Shown piece by piece: positions 27,387 through 35,939 of a DNA stretch of 64,000 bases (position 1 is its first letter; each line of letters opens with the position of its first letter). The stretch is taken from NCBI RefSeq assembly GCF_004103695.1, contig NZ_CP035280.1, positions 3,100,001 through 3,164,000 of the forward strand, written 5' to 3'. The position numbers and the translations under genes are program-made. The notes under the pieces were generated by a model. It saw only the letters and a program-made list of their open reading frames with translations. It made no database searches and was not told the origin of the DNA. The stretch comes from Clostridium sp. JN-9 (GTDB lineage: Bacteria; Bacillota; Clostridia; Clostridiales; Clostridiaceae).

Positions 27387-28469
27387 ATGAAAAGGATATT
27401 CAAAGCATTACTAATCTGTGCTTTATCACTAATGTTTCTTGTGTCCTGCAGCAGAGGCAGTAAATCAAGTGGGACAACCTCTCAGCATCCAGATGATCAG
27501 CCTTATGAGCAGACAAATACAATGATGGATACTGTTATAACTCTAAAAGCCTATGGTACCAACGCAAAGACTGCTGTGGATGAAAGTTTCAAAAGGCTGG
27601 ATGAGATTGACAAACTTGCAAGCACTACCATAAGTACAAGCGATGTTTATAAAATTAATGCTGCAGCAGGAAAAGAGTATGTAAAAGTACATCCTGAGAT
27701 TATTAAGATGATAGAAACATCAATAAGGTACTCAAAACTCAGCGGTGGTGCATTTGATATAACTACTGGCCCAATAATAAATCTATGGGGTATTGGAACA
27801 GATAAAGAGAGACTGCCTTCTGGCCCTGAAATAAAAACAAAGCTTTCACTAGTAGGATATAATAATATCAGCATTAATAAATCAGATAATAGTGTTATGC
27901 TCCAGAAAGAAGGAATGGCTATTGATTTGGGGGGCCTTGCTAAAGGCTTTGCTGCTGATGAAGTGCTTAAAATATATGACAAATACGAAATTAAAAAAGG
28001 TCTTATTAATTTAGGCTCCAGCACCATATATGCAGTTGGCACAAATCAGGATGGTAAGCCTTGGTCAGTTGGAATCAAACATCCTAGAAATGATGACAGC
28101 AGCACTTATTTAGGAATTATAAGAATTTCAAATCAGGCACTGTCTACCTCTGGTGATTATGAAAGATTTTTCATAAAGGATGGCAAAAGATATCACCATA
28201 TAATTAACCCATCTACCGGGTACCCCGCAGATACCGGGGTAATGTCTGATACAATAGTAATAGACAACAAAGTACCAGATAAAAATATGGTAGCTGATAT
28301 CCTAACTACTACAGTTTTTGTTCTGGGACCACAGAAGGGCATTCAGTTTGTTGATAATTTGGAAGGTGTATCCTGTGAAATTACAGGAACTGACAATAAA
28401 ATATATACATCAAAAGGTTTTAAGGATAAGATTTCAAACCTGGGAAGTGACTTTAAATTTGCTAACTAA
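27387..28469 (+). CDS. apbE: ApbE family FAD:protein FMN transferase lipoprotein
   Basis: 360 residues. Lipoprotein signal MKRIFKALLICALSLMFLVS with CSRG as the modified cysteine. ApbE signatures: MMDTVITLKAYG, SGGAFDITTGPIINLWGIG, AIDLGGLAKGFAADEVLKIY, INLGSSTIYAVG, YHHIINPSTGYPADTGVMSD. ApbE moves FMN from FAD onto threonine in extracytoplasmic flavoproteins such as RnfG/RnfD and NqrC; the target gene is not in this window. GGGGGAAA lies before the ATG. Confidence 0.94.
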   Translation: MKRIFKALLICALSLMFLVSCSRGSKSSGTTSQHPDDQPYEQTNTMMDTVITLKAYGTNAKTAVDESFKRLDEIDKLASTTISTSDVYKINAAAGKEYVKVHPEIIKMIETSIRYSKLSGGAFDITTGPIINLWGIGTDKERLPSGPEIKTKLSLVGYNNISINKSDNSVMLQKEGMAIDLGGLAKGFAADEVLKIYDKYEIKKGLINLGSSTIYAVGTNQDGKPWSVGIKHPRNDDSSTYLGIIRISNQALSTSGDYERFFIKDGKRYHHIINPSTGYPADTGVMSDTIVIDNKVPDKNMVADILTTTVFVLGPQKGIQFVDNLEGVSCEITGTDNKIYTSKGFKDKISNLGSDFKFAN

Positions 28470-28501
28470 GCCAAGATTATCTAAAAGATATTTTAACTTA
28501 T

Positions 28502-28545
28502 AAAAGAGGTTTTGCCATATTGTTTTTATGGTAAAACCTCTTTTT
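28502..28545. terminator. Bidirectional terminator between apbE and the peptidoglycan-binding gene
   Basis: AAAAGAGGTTTTGCCATA and its near-perfect complement TATGGTAAAACCTCTTTT with A- and T-runs at both ends. It serves the convergent genes on each side. Confidence 0.85.
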
Positions 28546-28551
28546 AACCTT

Positions 28552-30138
28552 TTATTTAGTTGTTAACCATTGCTGTCCTGTTATGGTGCTGTCTGCATCC
28601 ATTTTGAATGTAGATTTATATTCAGAAGAAGTAAAATATATATTTCCATCAACAATAGCATCAACCAGCTTAAAGTTTGGTGCTGAAACATAAATATCTC
28701 CTTTGAAAACTCCATGTTCAATACTTGCGCTTGGACTATTAACTGTTAGTTTAGGTGCTGTTATCATAAATCTTCCATCAGTAACCTTATTATCATTGTG
28801 TGCATAAAGAGCTATTTTTCTCTGCTGAACTGGTGGAGTTTTTGTGTTATTAAATGTTCCATCTAAAACAATTTCTTTATTAAAAGTTAAATTGTCAAGA
28901 ACTGCAATAATCCACTTTCCATCTTTGCTTATTGCTTTTTCAAAAGCATCATTATTATTTACTATTGAAGCTGATGTTTCAACATCCACATCCGAATTTA
29001 ATTTTAATTCCTGTTTTCCTGTTATAGCTGTTTTATCGTCGCCAGCTTTATCATCTATTTTAAATGTATCTTTAGCTGCCTTATTAGTAAAGTAGATATT
29101 ACCATCAATATTGGCATTAATTAACTTGAAATAAGGTGCTGACACATAAATGTCGCCCTTGAAGTTTCCATGTTCAATACTTGCATATGGACTTAAAATA
29201 GTTAATTTTGGAGCTGTTAAAGTAAATCTGCCAGTTACGACATGTTTATCATCCTGTGAATAAAGGGCTATTTTACGCTGAATAGCTGGTGGAGTTTTTG
29301 TGTTTACAAACTGTCCGTCAAGAACCAGTGCTTTATCTGTTGTCACATTTTTTGTTATAGAAATAATCCATTTGCCGCCCTTTGATTTTGGTGCTATGGC
29401 CTTTTGGAATGCATCTGCATTATCAACTATAGAAGCAGCTGATACCACATCCACTGGAGGCTGTGGTGCTGGCTTTTCCGGAGTTGTTGGAGTTGTTGGT
29501 GCTGGTGGTACAACAGCAGTTACTTTTGCATTTAACGCTGCAAAGGTTTTCGGGCCAGCTAGTCCATCAACTGCAAGGCCATTTGATTTCTGAAAGTTTT
29601 TAACTGCATTTAATGTTAATGATCCAAAGATGCCGTCAACATTAAGGCTATATCCAGCCTTATTCAGGTTCTCCTGAAGATATCTAACACCGCTTCCTGA
29701 GCTGCCTCTTCCAAGTACAGCTGTTGGTGTAGTTGGATTTAATTCTCCATACGTATTTGGTCCAACTATTCCATCAACTGCAAGACCATGCTGCTTCTGG
29801 AAGTCCTTAACTGCATTTAAGGTTAATGGTCCAAAAAAGCCATCAACATTAAGCTTATACCCATAATTATTAAGATTGGATTGTAGTGATTTAACAGCAC
29901 TTCCTGAAGAACCTATTCTAAGTAAAACTGAAGAATTTGTTGATCCGTAATTGGCTTTACTACCGGTTGATGTATTCTTTGGCGGGGCTGGTGCTGGCGT
30001 TGGAGCTGTTGGAGTTCCATTTGTAGCTGCTGAAACAACATCCACGCCAACCGGACTTACATTTATGGTACCTTGCACAGCCAAAAATGAACATGTTACT
30101 ACTGCTGCACATACTGTAGCTTTTAACCTTTTGTTCAT
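28552..30138 (-). CDS. Exported peptidoglycan-binding protein with a duplicated unknown domain
   Basis: 528 residues. Signal peptide (MNKRLKATVCAAVVTCSFLA), Pro/Thr-rich linker, then two PG_binding_1 domains at about 75-135 and 142-205 (GSAVKSLQSNLNNYGYKLNV; NAVKNFQKSNGLAVDGLAGP). After a PTTPTTPEKPAPQPP linker come two copies of a 135-150-residue domain (about 235-380 and 390-525) sharing GKWIIxxxxN, LDGxFxNTKTPPxxQRKIAL, GRFxxTAPKL, ASIEHGxFKGDIYVSAP and DGNIYFT. The repeating strands look beta-helix-like. I do not recognise this domain. Likely a cell-wall or spore-surface protein. GGGGGT precedes the ATG. Confidence 0.75.
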   Translation of the reverse strand: MNKRLKATVCAAVVTCSFLAVQGTINVSPVGVDVVSAATNGTPTAPTPAPAPPKNTSTGSKANYGSTNSSVLLRIGSSGSAVKSLQSNLNNYGYKLNVDGFFGPLTLNAVKDFQKQHGLAVDGIVGPNTYGELNPTTPTAVLGRGSSGSGVRYLQENLNKAGYSLNVDGIFGSLTLNAVKNFQKSNGLAVDGLAGPKTFAALNAKVTAVVPPAPTTPTTPEKPAPQPPVDVVSAASIVDNADAFQKAIAPKSKGGKWIISITKNVTTDKALVLDGQFVNTKTPPAIQRKIALYSQDDKHVVTGRFTLTAPKLTILSPYASIEHGNFKGDIYVSAPYFKLINANIDGNIYFTNKAAKDTFKIDDKAGDDKTAITGKQELKLNSDVDVETSASIVNNNDAFEKAISKDGKWIIAVLDNLTFNKEIVLDGTFNNTKTPPVQQRKIALYAHNDNKVTDGRFMITAPKLTVNSPSASIEHGVFKGDIYVSAPNFKLVDAIVDGNIYFTSSEYKSTFKMDADSTITGQQWLTTK

Positions 30139-30364
30139 AATATTTACCCCCTTAATTTAATTTAATTAATTTTCATAATATTCCAATATTCATTGTATCA
30201 TGATTATGGTAAAATTTACATATTCCATTAGTAATACTGTATTCCTTTTTGGCATAACTTGTCCTAAAAATAAAATAGCGGCAATAATACTTTATATATA
30301 AAACTACTATATAATTTACTGTTGTGGTATACTACTTAAGGAAATAAACTTGGAGGTAACTTAT

Positions 30365-31540
30365 ATGGCTTGTAAATTTTACTTATATAGAGGAAAAGGG
30401 CTAAAGGCCGAGAATGGTCATCCATGGATTTACTCAAATGAGATCGAAGGTTATGATGGTGAATATACTAATGGTGACATTGTAGAGGTATATAATTTCA
30501 AAAATGATTTTATTGGGAAGGCATACATAAATGATGTTTCTAAGATCGCTCTTAGAATAATGACAAGGGATATTGATGAAGACATAAATGAGGACTTTTT
30601 TCGAAAAAGGCTGTTAAGTGCCTGGGAATATAGAAAGAAGGTAATTGATACCTCAAGCTGCAGGGTTTTATTTGGAGAAGCTGATTTTCTTCCTGGACTT
30701 ATTATTGATAAATATGAGGACTATTATGTTATACAATCATTAGCATTAGGTATAGATAAATATAAAGATATAATTGTTAAAATATTAAATGAAGATTTTA
30801 ATGCTAAGGGAATATATGAAAGAAGCGACGTGAGAGTACGTGAACTGGAAGGCATGGAACAAAGAAAGGGATTCCTTTCTGATGCTTTTGATACCAAAAT
30901 TCAAATAGTAGAAAATGGCGTTAAATATATTGTGGATATTGAAAACGGACAGAAAACTGGTTTCTTCCTGGATCAAAAAGAAAACAGGAAATCAATTCAC
31001 AAAATATGCAGAAATGCCGATGTATTAGATTGTTTTACCCATACAGGATCATTTGCACTAAACGCTGGAATTGCTGGTGCAAGAAGTGTTTTAGGACTGG
31101 ATATATCTAATTTAGCTATTGAAGATGCAAAGAAAAATGCAGAATTAAACAATTTATCTAACATTGTTAAGTTTGAATGCCACAATGCATTTGATGTTCT
31201 TCATGAATGGTCAAAAGAGGGCAGAAAGTACGATGTGGTAATCCTGGATCCTCCTGCATTTACCAAGTCTAAATCAACAGTTAAAGGTGCAGTGAGAGGT
31301 TACAAAGAGATAAATTTAAGGGGCATAAAAATGGTAAAACCGGGTGGTTTTCTGGTTACATGCTCATGTTCTCATTTTATGGATCCCCAGTTATTCAGTG
31401 AAACTATAAAAGATGCTGCTAAGGATGCCAGAAGGATGCTAAGGCAGGTTGAGTTCAGGACTCAGGCCTGTGATCACCCAATATTATGGAATTCTGATGA
31501 GTCATATTATCTTAAATTTTATATACTTCAGGTAGTTTAA
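30365..31540 (+). CDS. RlmI-like class I rRNA methyltransferase with PUA domain
   Basis: 391 residues from ATG 30365 (TTGGAGG eight bases upstream). PUA domain at 1-80 (YRGKGLKAENGHPWIYSNEI), then an EEHEE linker region and a Rossmann methyltransferase with VLDCFTHTGSFALNAGIAGA (SAM loop), LGLDISNLAIEDAKKNAELN, and VVILDPPAFTKSKS (DPPxF motif IV) plus TCSCSHFMDPQLF. The family (RlmI/YwbD) methylates C5 of cytosine in 23S rRNA in E. coli; the same target here is an inference. The IS1182-like element starts 14 bp after its stop. Confidence 0.9.
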   Translation: MACKFYLYRGKGLKAENGHPWIYSNEIEGYDGEYTNGDIVEVYNFKNDFIGKAYINDVSKIALRIMTRDIDEDINEDFFRKRLLSAWEYRKKVIDTSSCRVLFGEADFLPGLIIDKYEDYYVIQSLALGIDKYKDIIVKILNEDFNAKGIYERSDVRVRELEGMEQRKGFLSDAFDTKIQIVENGVKYIVDIENGQKTGFFLDQKENRKSIHKICRNADVLDCFTHTGSFALNAGIAGARSVLGLDISNLAIEDAKKNAELNNLSNIVKFECHNAFDVLHEWSKEGRKYDVVILDPPAFTKSKSTVKGAVRGYKEINLRGIKMVKPGGFLVTCSCSHFMDPQLFSETIKDAAKDARRMLRQVEFRTQACDHPILWNSDESYYLKFYILQVV

Positions 31541-31649
31541 ATAATATAAAAATGGGGCTGTTGCACTAAAATAATTGGTGCGGCAGCTTTTTTACATAAA
31601 AATAAATCTTCCACTCGAAAGAGTGAAAGATTTATAGTAAAATTAACAT

Positions 31650-33278
31650 ATGAGAAAATACATTAATTCACACAAAAATTATACTTTATATCGTGGAAAT
31701 TATCAATTAAAACTTCCATTAAATATTGAGTACATGATTCCCAATAATGATTCAGTGCGTTTGCTAAGTCAATTTGTAGAGGAGATGGATTTAACAGATT
31801 TATATTCGACTTATTCCCGAATAAGGGAAAATCAGGCTACGCCACGTCAGATGCTGAAGATTGTACTTTACTCCTATATGAATCATAATTATTCATCAAG
31901 AGCAATGGAGCTATCCTGCAAAAGAGATGTAAATTTCATGTACCTTTTAGAAGGTTCACCAGCACCAGATCATTCTACTTTTGCAAGATTTCGTAGTATT
32001 CATTTTGCCCCGTGCTCAGAAACAATAATGGCTGAAATGTCAAATTTTCTTTATGAGATTGGAGAAATATCAGGAGATACTATATTTATTGATGGTACAA
32101 AGATAGAGGCATGTGCTAACAAGTATACTTTCGTCTGGAAAAAAGCAGTTTCAAAAAACCTGGAGAGATTACTTTCTAAATTAGCTGATTTTGTAGCCGA
32201 ATGTGAGGAATTGTATGGAATAAAGCTTGTATACGAAAACAAAGTAAAAATGAAACATGTAAAAAAGCTACGCAAAAAGCTTTACGCCTTGAAAAAGGAA
32301 GAAAATATTGAATTTGTACATGGATGTGGTAAAAGGAAAACTCCTATTCAACGTTCTATTGAAAAACTTGAGGAATACCTTAGAAAGTTAAAAGAATATA
32401 CACAGAAAATCCATACCTGCGGTAAACGTAATAGCTATTCCAAGACAGATAAAGATGCAACCTTTATGAGGATGAAAGAGGATGCTATGAAAAATGGTCA
32501 GTTAAAACCAGGTTACAATGTTCAGAATGGAGTAGATTCCCAATATATAGTATGGGTTACTGTTTGCGATAAGCCTGGGGACACAACAACATTGATTCCA
32601 TTTATAAAAAGCATGGAGAATTCCTTGTACTTTAAGTATTTTAAAATTGATGCGGATTCAGGTTACGAGAGTGAAGAAAATTATCTTTATATCAAAGAAA
32701 ATGGACAGCTATCATATATTAAACCAGCAAATTATGAAATATCAAAAACAAGAAAATATAAACATGATATAAGCAGAATAGAAAACATGGATTATACTGA
32801 ATTGGGCGATTATTATACTTGCAAAAATAATAAGAAACTAACAGTAAATAAAATAGTAAAAAGGAAAAGTAAGACTGGCTATATAAGTGAAAAAACAATC
32901 TATACTTGTGAGGACTGCAGTAACTGTGTTTACAAGAGTAAATGCATAAGAGGACATAACTGTAAAACGCCATTAGAAGAAAGGGTTAAAAATCTTGAGA
33001 CTTCAAAACTATTCAACATGCTTCGCAAAGAGGATCTTGAAAGAATTATAAGTGATGATGGTTGCGAGTTGAGAATGAATCGAAGTATTCAAGCCGAAGG
33101 CTCTTTTGGAGAGATAAAACAGGATATGGGATTTCGTAGATATCTATGCAAAGGTAAAAAGAATGTTTTGGCAGAAAGTATTTTGTTAGCAATGGCACAT
33201 AATATAAATAAGCTACATAATAAAATTCAGTTAGATAGAACTGAAACGCATCTTTTTCCACTTAAAAAAGGTGCATAA
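31650..33278 (+). CDS. IS1182-family transposase
   Basis: 542 residues, full family length. N-terminal DUF772-like region (TPRQMLKIVLYSYMNHNYSS; CKRDVNFMYLLEGSPAPDHS), then the DDE core: D in GDTIFIDGTKIEACANKYTF, D in YFKIDADSGYESEENY, and E in SIQAEGSFGEIKQDMGFRRY. A Cys cluster CEDCSNCVYKSKC lies before the last acidic residue, as usual in this family. No frameshift or internal stop, so the element may be active. Confidence 0.93.
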   Translation: MRKYINSHKNYTLYRGNYQLKLPLNIEYMIPNNDSVRLLSQFVEEMDLTDLYSTYSRIRENQATPRQMLKIVLYSYMNHNYSSRAMELSCKRDVNFMYLLEGSPAPDHSTFARFRSIHFAPCSETIMAEMSNFLYEIGEISGDTIFIDGTKIEACANKYTFVWKKAVSKNLERLLSKLADFVAECEELYGIKLVYENKVKMKHVKKLRKKLYALKKEENIEFVHGCGKRKTPIQRSIEKLEEYLRKLKEYTQKIHTCGKRNSYSKTDKDATFMRMKEDAMKNGQLKPGYNVQNGVDSQYIVWVTVCDKPGDTTTLIPFIKSMENSLYFKYFKIDADSGYESEENYLYIKENGQLSYIKPANYEISKTRKYKHDISRIENMDYTELGDYYTCKNNKKLTVNKIVKRKSKTGYISEKTIYTCEDCSNCVYKSKCIRGHNCKTPLEERVKNLETSKLFNMLRKEDLERIISDDGCELRMNRSIQAEGSFGEIKQDMGFRRYLCKGKKNVLAESILLAMAHNINKLHNKIQLDRTETHLFPLKKGA

Positions 33279-33299
33279 TTATCAAACTTTAAAATTTTA

Positions 33300-33360
33300 A
33301 AAACTCTGCAAATCAAAAAAAGCCTTAATATGAAAGGCTTATTAAAGTGCGTCTTTTTTT
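33300..33360 (+). terminator. Hairpin and T-run after the IS1182 transposase
   Basis: AAGCCTT - AATATG - AAAGGCTT is followed 13 bases later by TTTTTTTAATT, within the element's 3' non-coding end. Confidence 0.5.
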
Positions 33361-33472
33361 AATTATCAAGCTCATTGGGGACTAAAATATCATTAAATTT
33401 TCTATAAAACACAAAAAAAATGCTGCCGCGTTAGCATATTTTTTTATGCTAATGCGACAGCCCCATTTTAAG

Positions 33473-34210
33473 TTAAATAGCTTGTTCACCTATAGAGCTT
33501 GTATTCACAATTATACCATCTTTGTATTCTGGTACAACTGTAGTAGTATCCTTCTTGCAGCAATATTCCAGATCATCTTCCAGATTTAATCTTTTTATAG
33601 TTTTGTAATGACTTGCTTTTTCTATAAATCCGTATATTCCCTTATTCTGGCTGTAAATATAATGAGCTGTTTTTGCTACATCAGTAAGTTCGGTATAAGG
33701 TGCCTTTTTTAAAATACAATCAATAATATATCCGCTGCATATAAAATCATCAATTGAAAACTGTCCATAAGTTCCGGCATTTACTATAGTTACATCATTA
33801 TCTAATTTGATTACCTTATTAGCCACAGCATTGGAATTTATCATTGCTGCTATGATTATATTTTTAGCACCTTCACATCCCTTTATAGCCCTTGTCCCAT
33901 TAGTTGTGGTCATTACTACAGTTTTATTTTTAACCACATTTTCAGTATACTCCAATGGTGAATTTGCGCAGTCAAACCCATCTATTTTAACAGCTCTTCT
34001 TTCTCCGCCTAATATGTACTTGTCCCTATCTTTGTTAGCTATTGAAAAGGCTTCTTCTATTGTCAATACAGGTATAACAGCTGTACATCCATTTGCTATA
34101 GCTGTAGTAATCACTGAAGTAGCCCTTAGCATATCAATTACAACAGCAGATTTATCCTTAATCTTTGATTCCTTTATATCATCAGTTGAAATTATTATGT
34201 CAATTTTCAT
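33473..34210 (-). CDS. comB: 2-phosphosulfolactate phosphatase-like protein ComB
   Basis: 245 residues from ATG 34210. A longer frame to 34249 would add MGTFDHILSSRVP, but that stretch is the end of the IS607-like element and the first flanking bases. Family blocks: VVIDMLRATSVITTAIANGC, LGGERRAVKIDGFDCANSPL, VMTTTNGTRAI, VNAGTYGQFSIDDFICSGYI. ComB removes phosphate from 2-phosphosulfolactate in coenzyme M synthesis in archaea; clostridial homologues stand alone and their real substrate is not settled. The gene is boxed in by two mobile elements and its ribosome site (CAGGGTACC) is poor. Confidence 0.87.
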   Translation of the reverse strand: MKIDIIISTDDIKESKIKDKSAVVIDMLRATSVITTAIANGCTAVIPVLTIEEAFSIANKDRDKYILGGERRAVKIDGFDCANSPLEYTENVVKNKTVVMTTTNGTRAIKGCEGAKNIIIAAMINSNAVANKVIKLDNDVTIVNAGTYGQFSIDDFICSGYIIDCILKKAPYTELTDVAKTAHYIYSQNKGIYGFIEKASHYKTIKRLNLEDDLEYCCKKDTTTVVPEYKDGIIVNTSSIGEQAI

Positions 34211-34236
34211 TGGTACCCTGCTACTCAAAATATGGT

Positions 34237-34385
34237 CAAATGTACCCATACTGAGAAAATTCCTGTTTCATTGTACCCTGCCTTGCCTAAGCTACTACAG
34301 TTTGTATAGCACTCCACAGGCGTAAATTCCCGAAATAGCCTTCGGTACACATATAAGCGCTTGTTTAATTAAGCTATCTTATATT
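34237..34385 (-). ncRNA. Probable omega (guide) RNA scaffold at the tnpB 3' end
   Basis: After the tnpB stop (34369) the minus strand has a hairpin CCGAA - GGCTAT - TTCGG, then the block ACGCCTGTGGAGTGCTATAC and GTAGTAGCTTAGGCAAGGCA, and AATGAAACAGGAA, which I recognise as the conserved 3' end of clostridial IS607 elements. TnpB proteins use RNA from this end as a guide scaffold; the guide would be read from the flank, beginning about ACCATATTTTGAGTAGC. Boundaries and processing are inferred. Confidence 0.55.
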
Positions 34386-35541
34386 CTTTAGCATTAGCTA
34401 AATTGATTGAAGCATTTAAATCCCTATCAATAGAAGTATTGCAATTATCACATTTATACACCCTATCTGATAGTTTTAAATCTTTCTTAATCCTGCCGCA
34501 GCAACTACAGGTTTTACTACTTGGATAAAATCTATCAACTATTCTTACTTCAATACCATCTTGTTTACTTTTTGAAATAAGTTTAATTCTAAATTCATAA
34601 AACTTTTGCTGTGCAACTGCCTTTGCTAAATGTCTATTCTTCATCATTCCTCTTACATTCAAATCTTCTATTGTTATAAAGCTTGGTTTTTGCTTTATTA
34701 ACTCATGCACAATCTTATTAATATAATCGGTTCTAATATTCGTAAGTCTTTGATGAAGTTTTTGCACCTTGACTATTTGTTTTTGGATATTTTGACGAGT
34801 AGTTTCCCCCTTCTCTTTTTTATTTCTTAATTTTAAATTTTCATATTTTCTTGAAAGTTTTCTTTGCTCACGTTTCAGTTTCTTTTCAATTTTCTTAACT
34901 TTTATAGTCTTATTAATATTCTTTTTAGTTATTCCATTAGAATAAACTGCAAATTCTTTAATCCCCAAATCGATGCCTATTCCAATAGATGTAGTTTTAT
35001 TGTTTGTTTTAGTATCTTCATCAACTAATACAGAAACATAATATCTATCAGCTTTCTGACTTACTGTACCACTGGTTATTCTGCCATTAGTTGGTATATA
35101 GCCGTATTCTTTGAGTCTAATCCAGCCTAAAGTTGGTATTTTAATTCTATGCCTTTCAATAGTCCAATCAGTTTTATTGTTTTTAGGGAAGTAGGCTTTA
35201 GCGTCTTGGTTTTTCTTTTTCTTGAATTTTGGGAAGCCAGCTTCACCTTTGAAGAACTTCTTAAAAGCTTTTTCTCCACTCATAATAGCCTGTTTAACTG
35301 CTTTAGAAGATACTTCTTTTATCCAAAGTTTATCTACATTGCTAGGAATATACTCATTGTTAAGCCATTTAGAAAAATCCATGCCGTTAACAAATTTTTT
35401 TTCTTTTTCATAAACTTCTTTATTATGTGCAACATAAAAGTTATATACGAACCTGCTTACACCAATTGTTCGATGAATTTTTATTATCTGCTCTTCTGTT
35501 GGTTTAATTTCTGTTTTGTATGCTTTTTTCAACTTCTTCAT
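34369..35541 (-). CDS. tnpB: TnpB RNA-guided nuclease (IS200/IS605/IS607 group)
   Basis: 390 residues. N-terminal helix-turn-helix-like start (KKAYKTEIKPTEEQIIKIHR), wedge region, then a RuvC domain with the three acidic residues D191 (IGIGIDLGIKEFAVYS), E292 (FITIEDLNVRGM) and D374 (SIDRDLNASINLANA). Zinc ribbon Cys345/348 and Cys364/367 (KTCSCCGR, YKCDNCN). All catalytic positions are kept, so the nuclease is probably active. Known TnpBs cut DNA next to a short adjacent motif using an omega RNA and are thought to aid element retention. The start has AAGGAAG very close upstream. Confidence 0.92.
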   Translation of the reverse strand: MKKLKKAYKTEIKPTEEQIIKIHRTIGVSRFVYNFYVAHNKEVYEKEKKFVNGMDFSKWLNNEYIPSNVDKLWIKEVSSKAVKQAIMSGEKAFKKFFKGEAGFPKFKKKKNQDAKAYFPKNNKTDWTIERHRIKIPTLGWIRLKEYGYIPTNGRITSGTVSQKADRYYVSVLVDEDTKTNNKTTSIGIGIDLGIKEFAVYSNGITKKNINKTIKVKKIEKKLKREQRKLSRKYENLKLRNKKEKGETTRQNIQKQIVKVQKLHQRLTNIRTDYINKIVHELIKQKPSFITIEDLNVRGMMKNRHLAKAVAQQKFYEFRIKLISKSKQDGIEVRIVDRFYPSSKTCSCCGRIKKDLKLSDRVYKCDNCNTSIDRDLNASINLANAKEYKIA

Positions 35542-35608
35542 CTTCCTTTATTTTTTTTATACTTTCTTAAGCCATAAATTCTGCAGCTAAAAACATGAAG
35601 TATTGAGA

Positions 35609-35842
35609 TTACTGATGTCCTTCACTCATCAATAAGTTTATCCCATTTTTGCGATTATAATTCAATCCACTCCCATAATCTTCAATCACTTCATCTACAA
35701 TAATTCCTTTTGCATTAGCATATTGTTTAAGAAATATAACTTGATTTTTTAAATCATCTTTTTGATTAGAAGTTGAAACCCTTGTATATATAACTACCTT
35801 TAATAATTCAGCAAATTCTTTAGGCCTATAGTTCTTACTCAA
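35609..35842 (-). pseudogene. IS607 TnpA serine recombinase remnant
   Basis: 77 codons from TTG. Starts like IS607 TnpA (MSKNYRPKEFAELL, the first part of the MerR-like DNA-binding helix) but then jumps straight to KVVIYTRVSTSNQKDDLKNQ, the recombinase start with catalytic Ser. The rest of the helix-turn-helix region is therefore missing. After EDYGSGLNYNRK the frame changes: the next frame would read KWDKLIDE and then stop, pointing to a one-base loss in an A-run plus loss of the whole C-terminal part. Not functional. Confidence 0.85.
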
Positions 35843-35939
35843 ATATAGTCACTGCTTTCTTGTGATTATATTATATCATACCTGAGTACATTTGCATATA
35901 AGATTATAAACTATTTTATTTCTCCTAAAAAATAATAAA

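Larger units (their letters stand above)
31554..33464 (+). mobile_element. IS1182-family insertion sequence (about 1.9 kb)
   Basis: Ends are inverted repeats GGGGCTGTTGCACTA (31554) and GGGGCTGTCGCATTA (minus strand from 33464), 13 of 15 matching. Each end carries a hairpin with a T-run: GCTGTTGCAC/GTGCGGCAGC then TTTTTT at the left, and CGCGTTAGCATA/TATGCTAATGCG at the right; these can insulate the element. A clear target duplication is not visible, as both flanks are A/T-rich (AAAAAT and ATTTTA). It sits between the convergent rlmI-like and comB genes. Confidence 0.9.
34237..35894 (-). mobile_element. IS607-like element with degenerate tnpA and intact tnpB
   Basis: CAAATGTACCCA (34237-34248) and the inverted partner TGAGTACATTTG (35883-35894) match 11 of 12 and are my best estimate of the ends. 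In transcription order: tnpA remnant, tnpB, and about 120 nt of structured non-coding DNA. With TnpA broken it can only move if a recombinase acts in trans. No target duplication is expected for this family. It lies between the lacI-type gene and comB. Confidence 0.75.

Noticed and set aside
31554-33464. Target-site duplication of the IS1182-like element
   Set aside because: Flanks AAAAAT and ATTTTA only continue the inverted symmetry; no direct repeat of more than two bases can be proven.
34211-34249. N-terminal extension MGTFDHILSSRVP of ComB
   Set aside because: It is coded by the end of the IS607-like element and adjoining flank; homologues start at MKIDIII.
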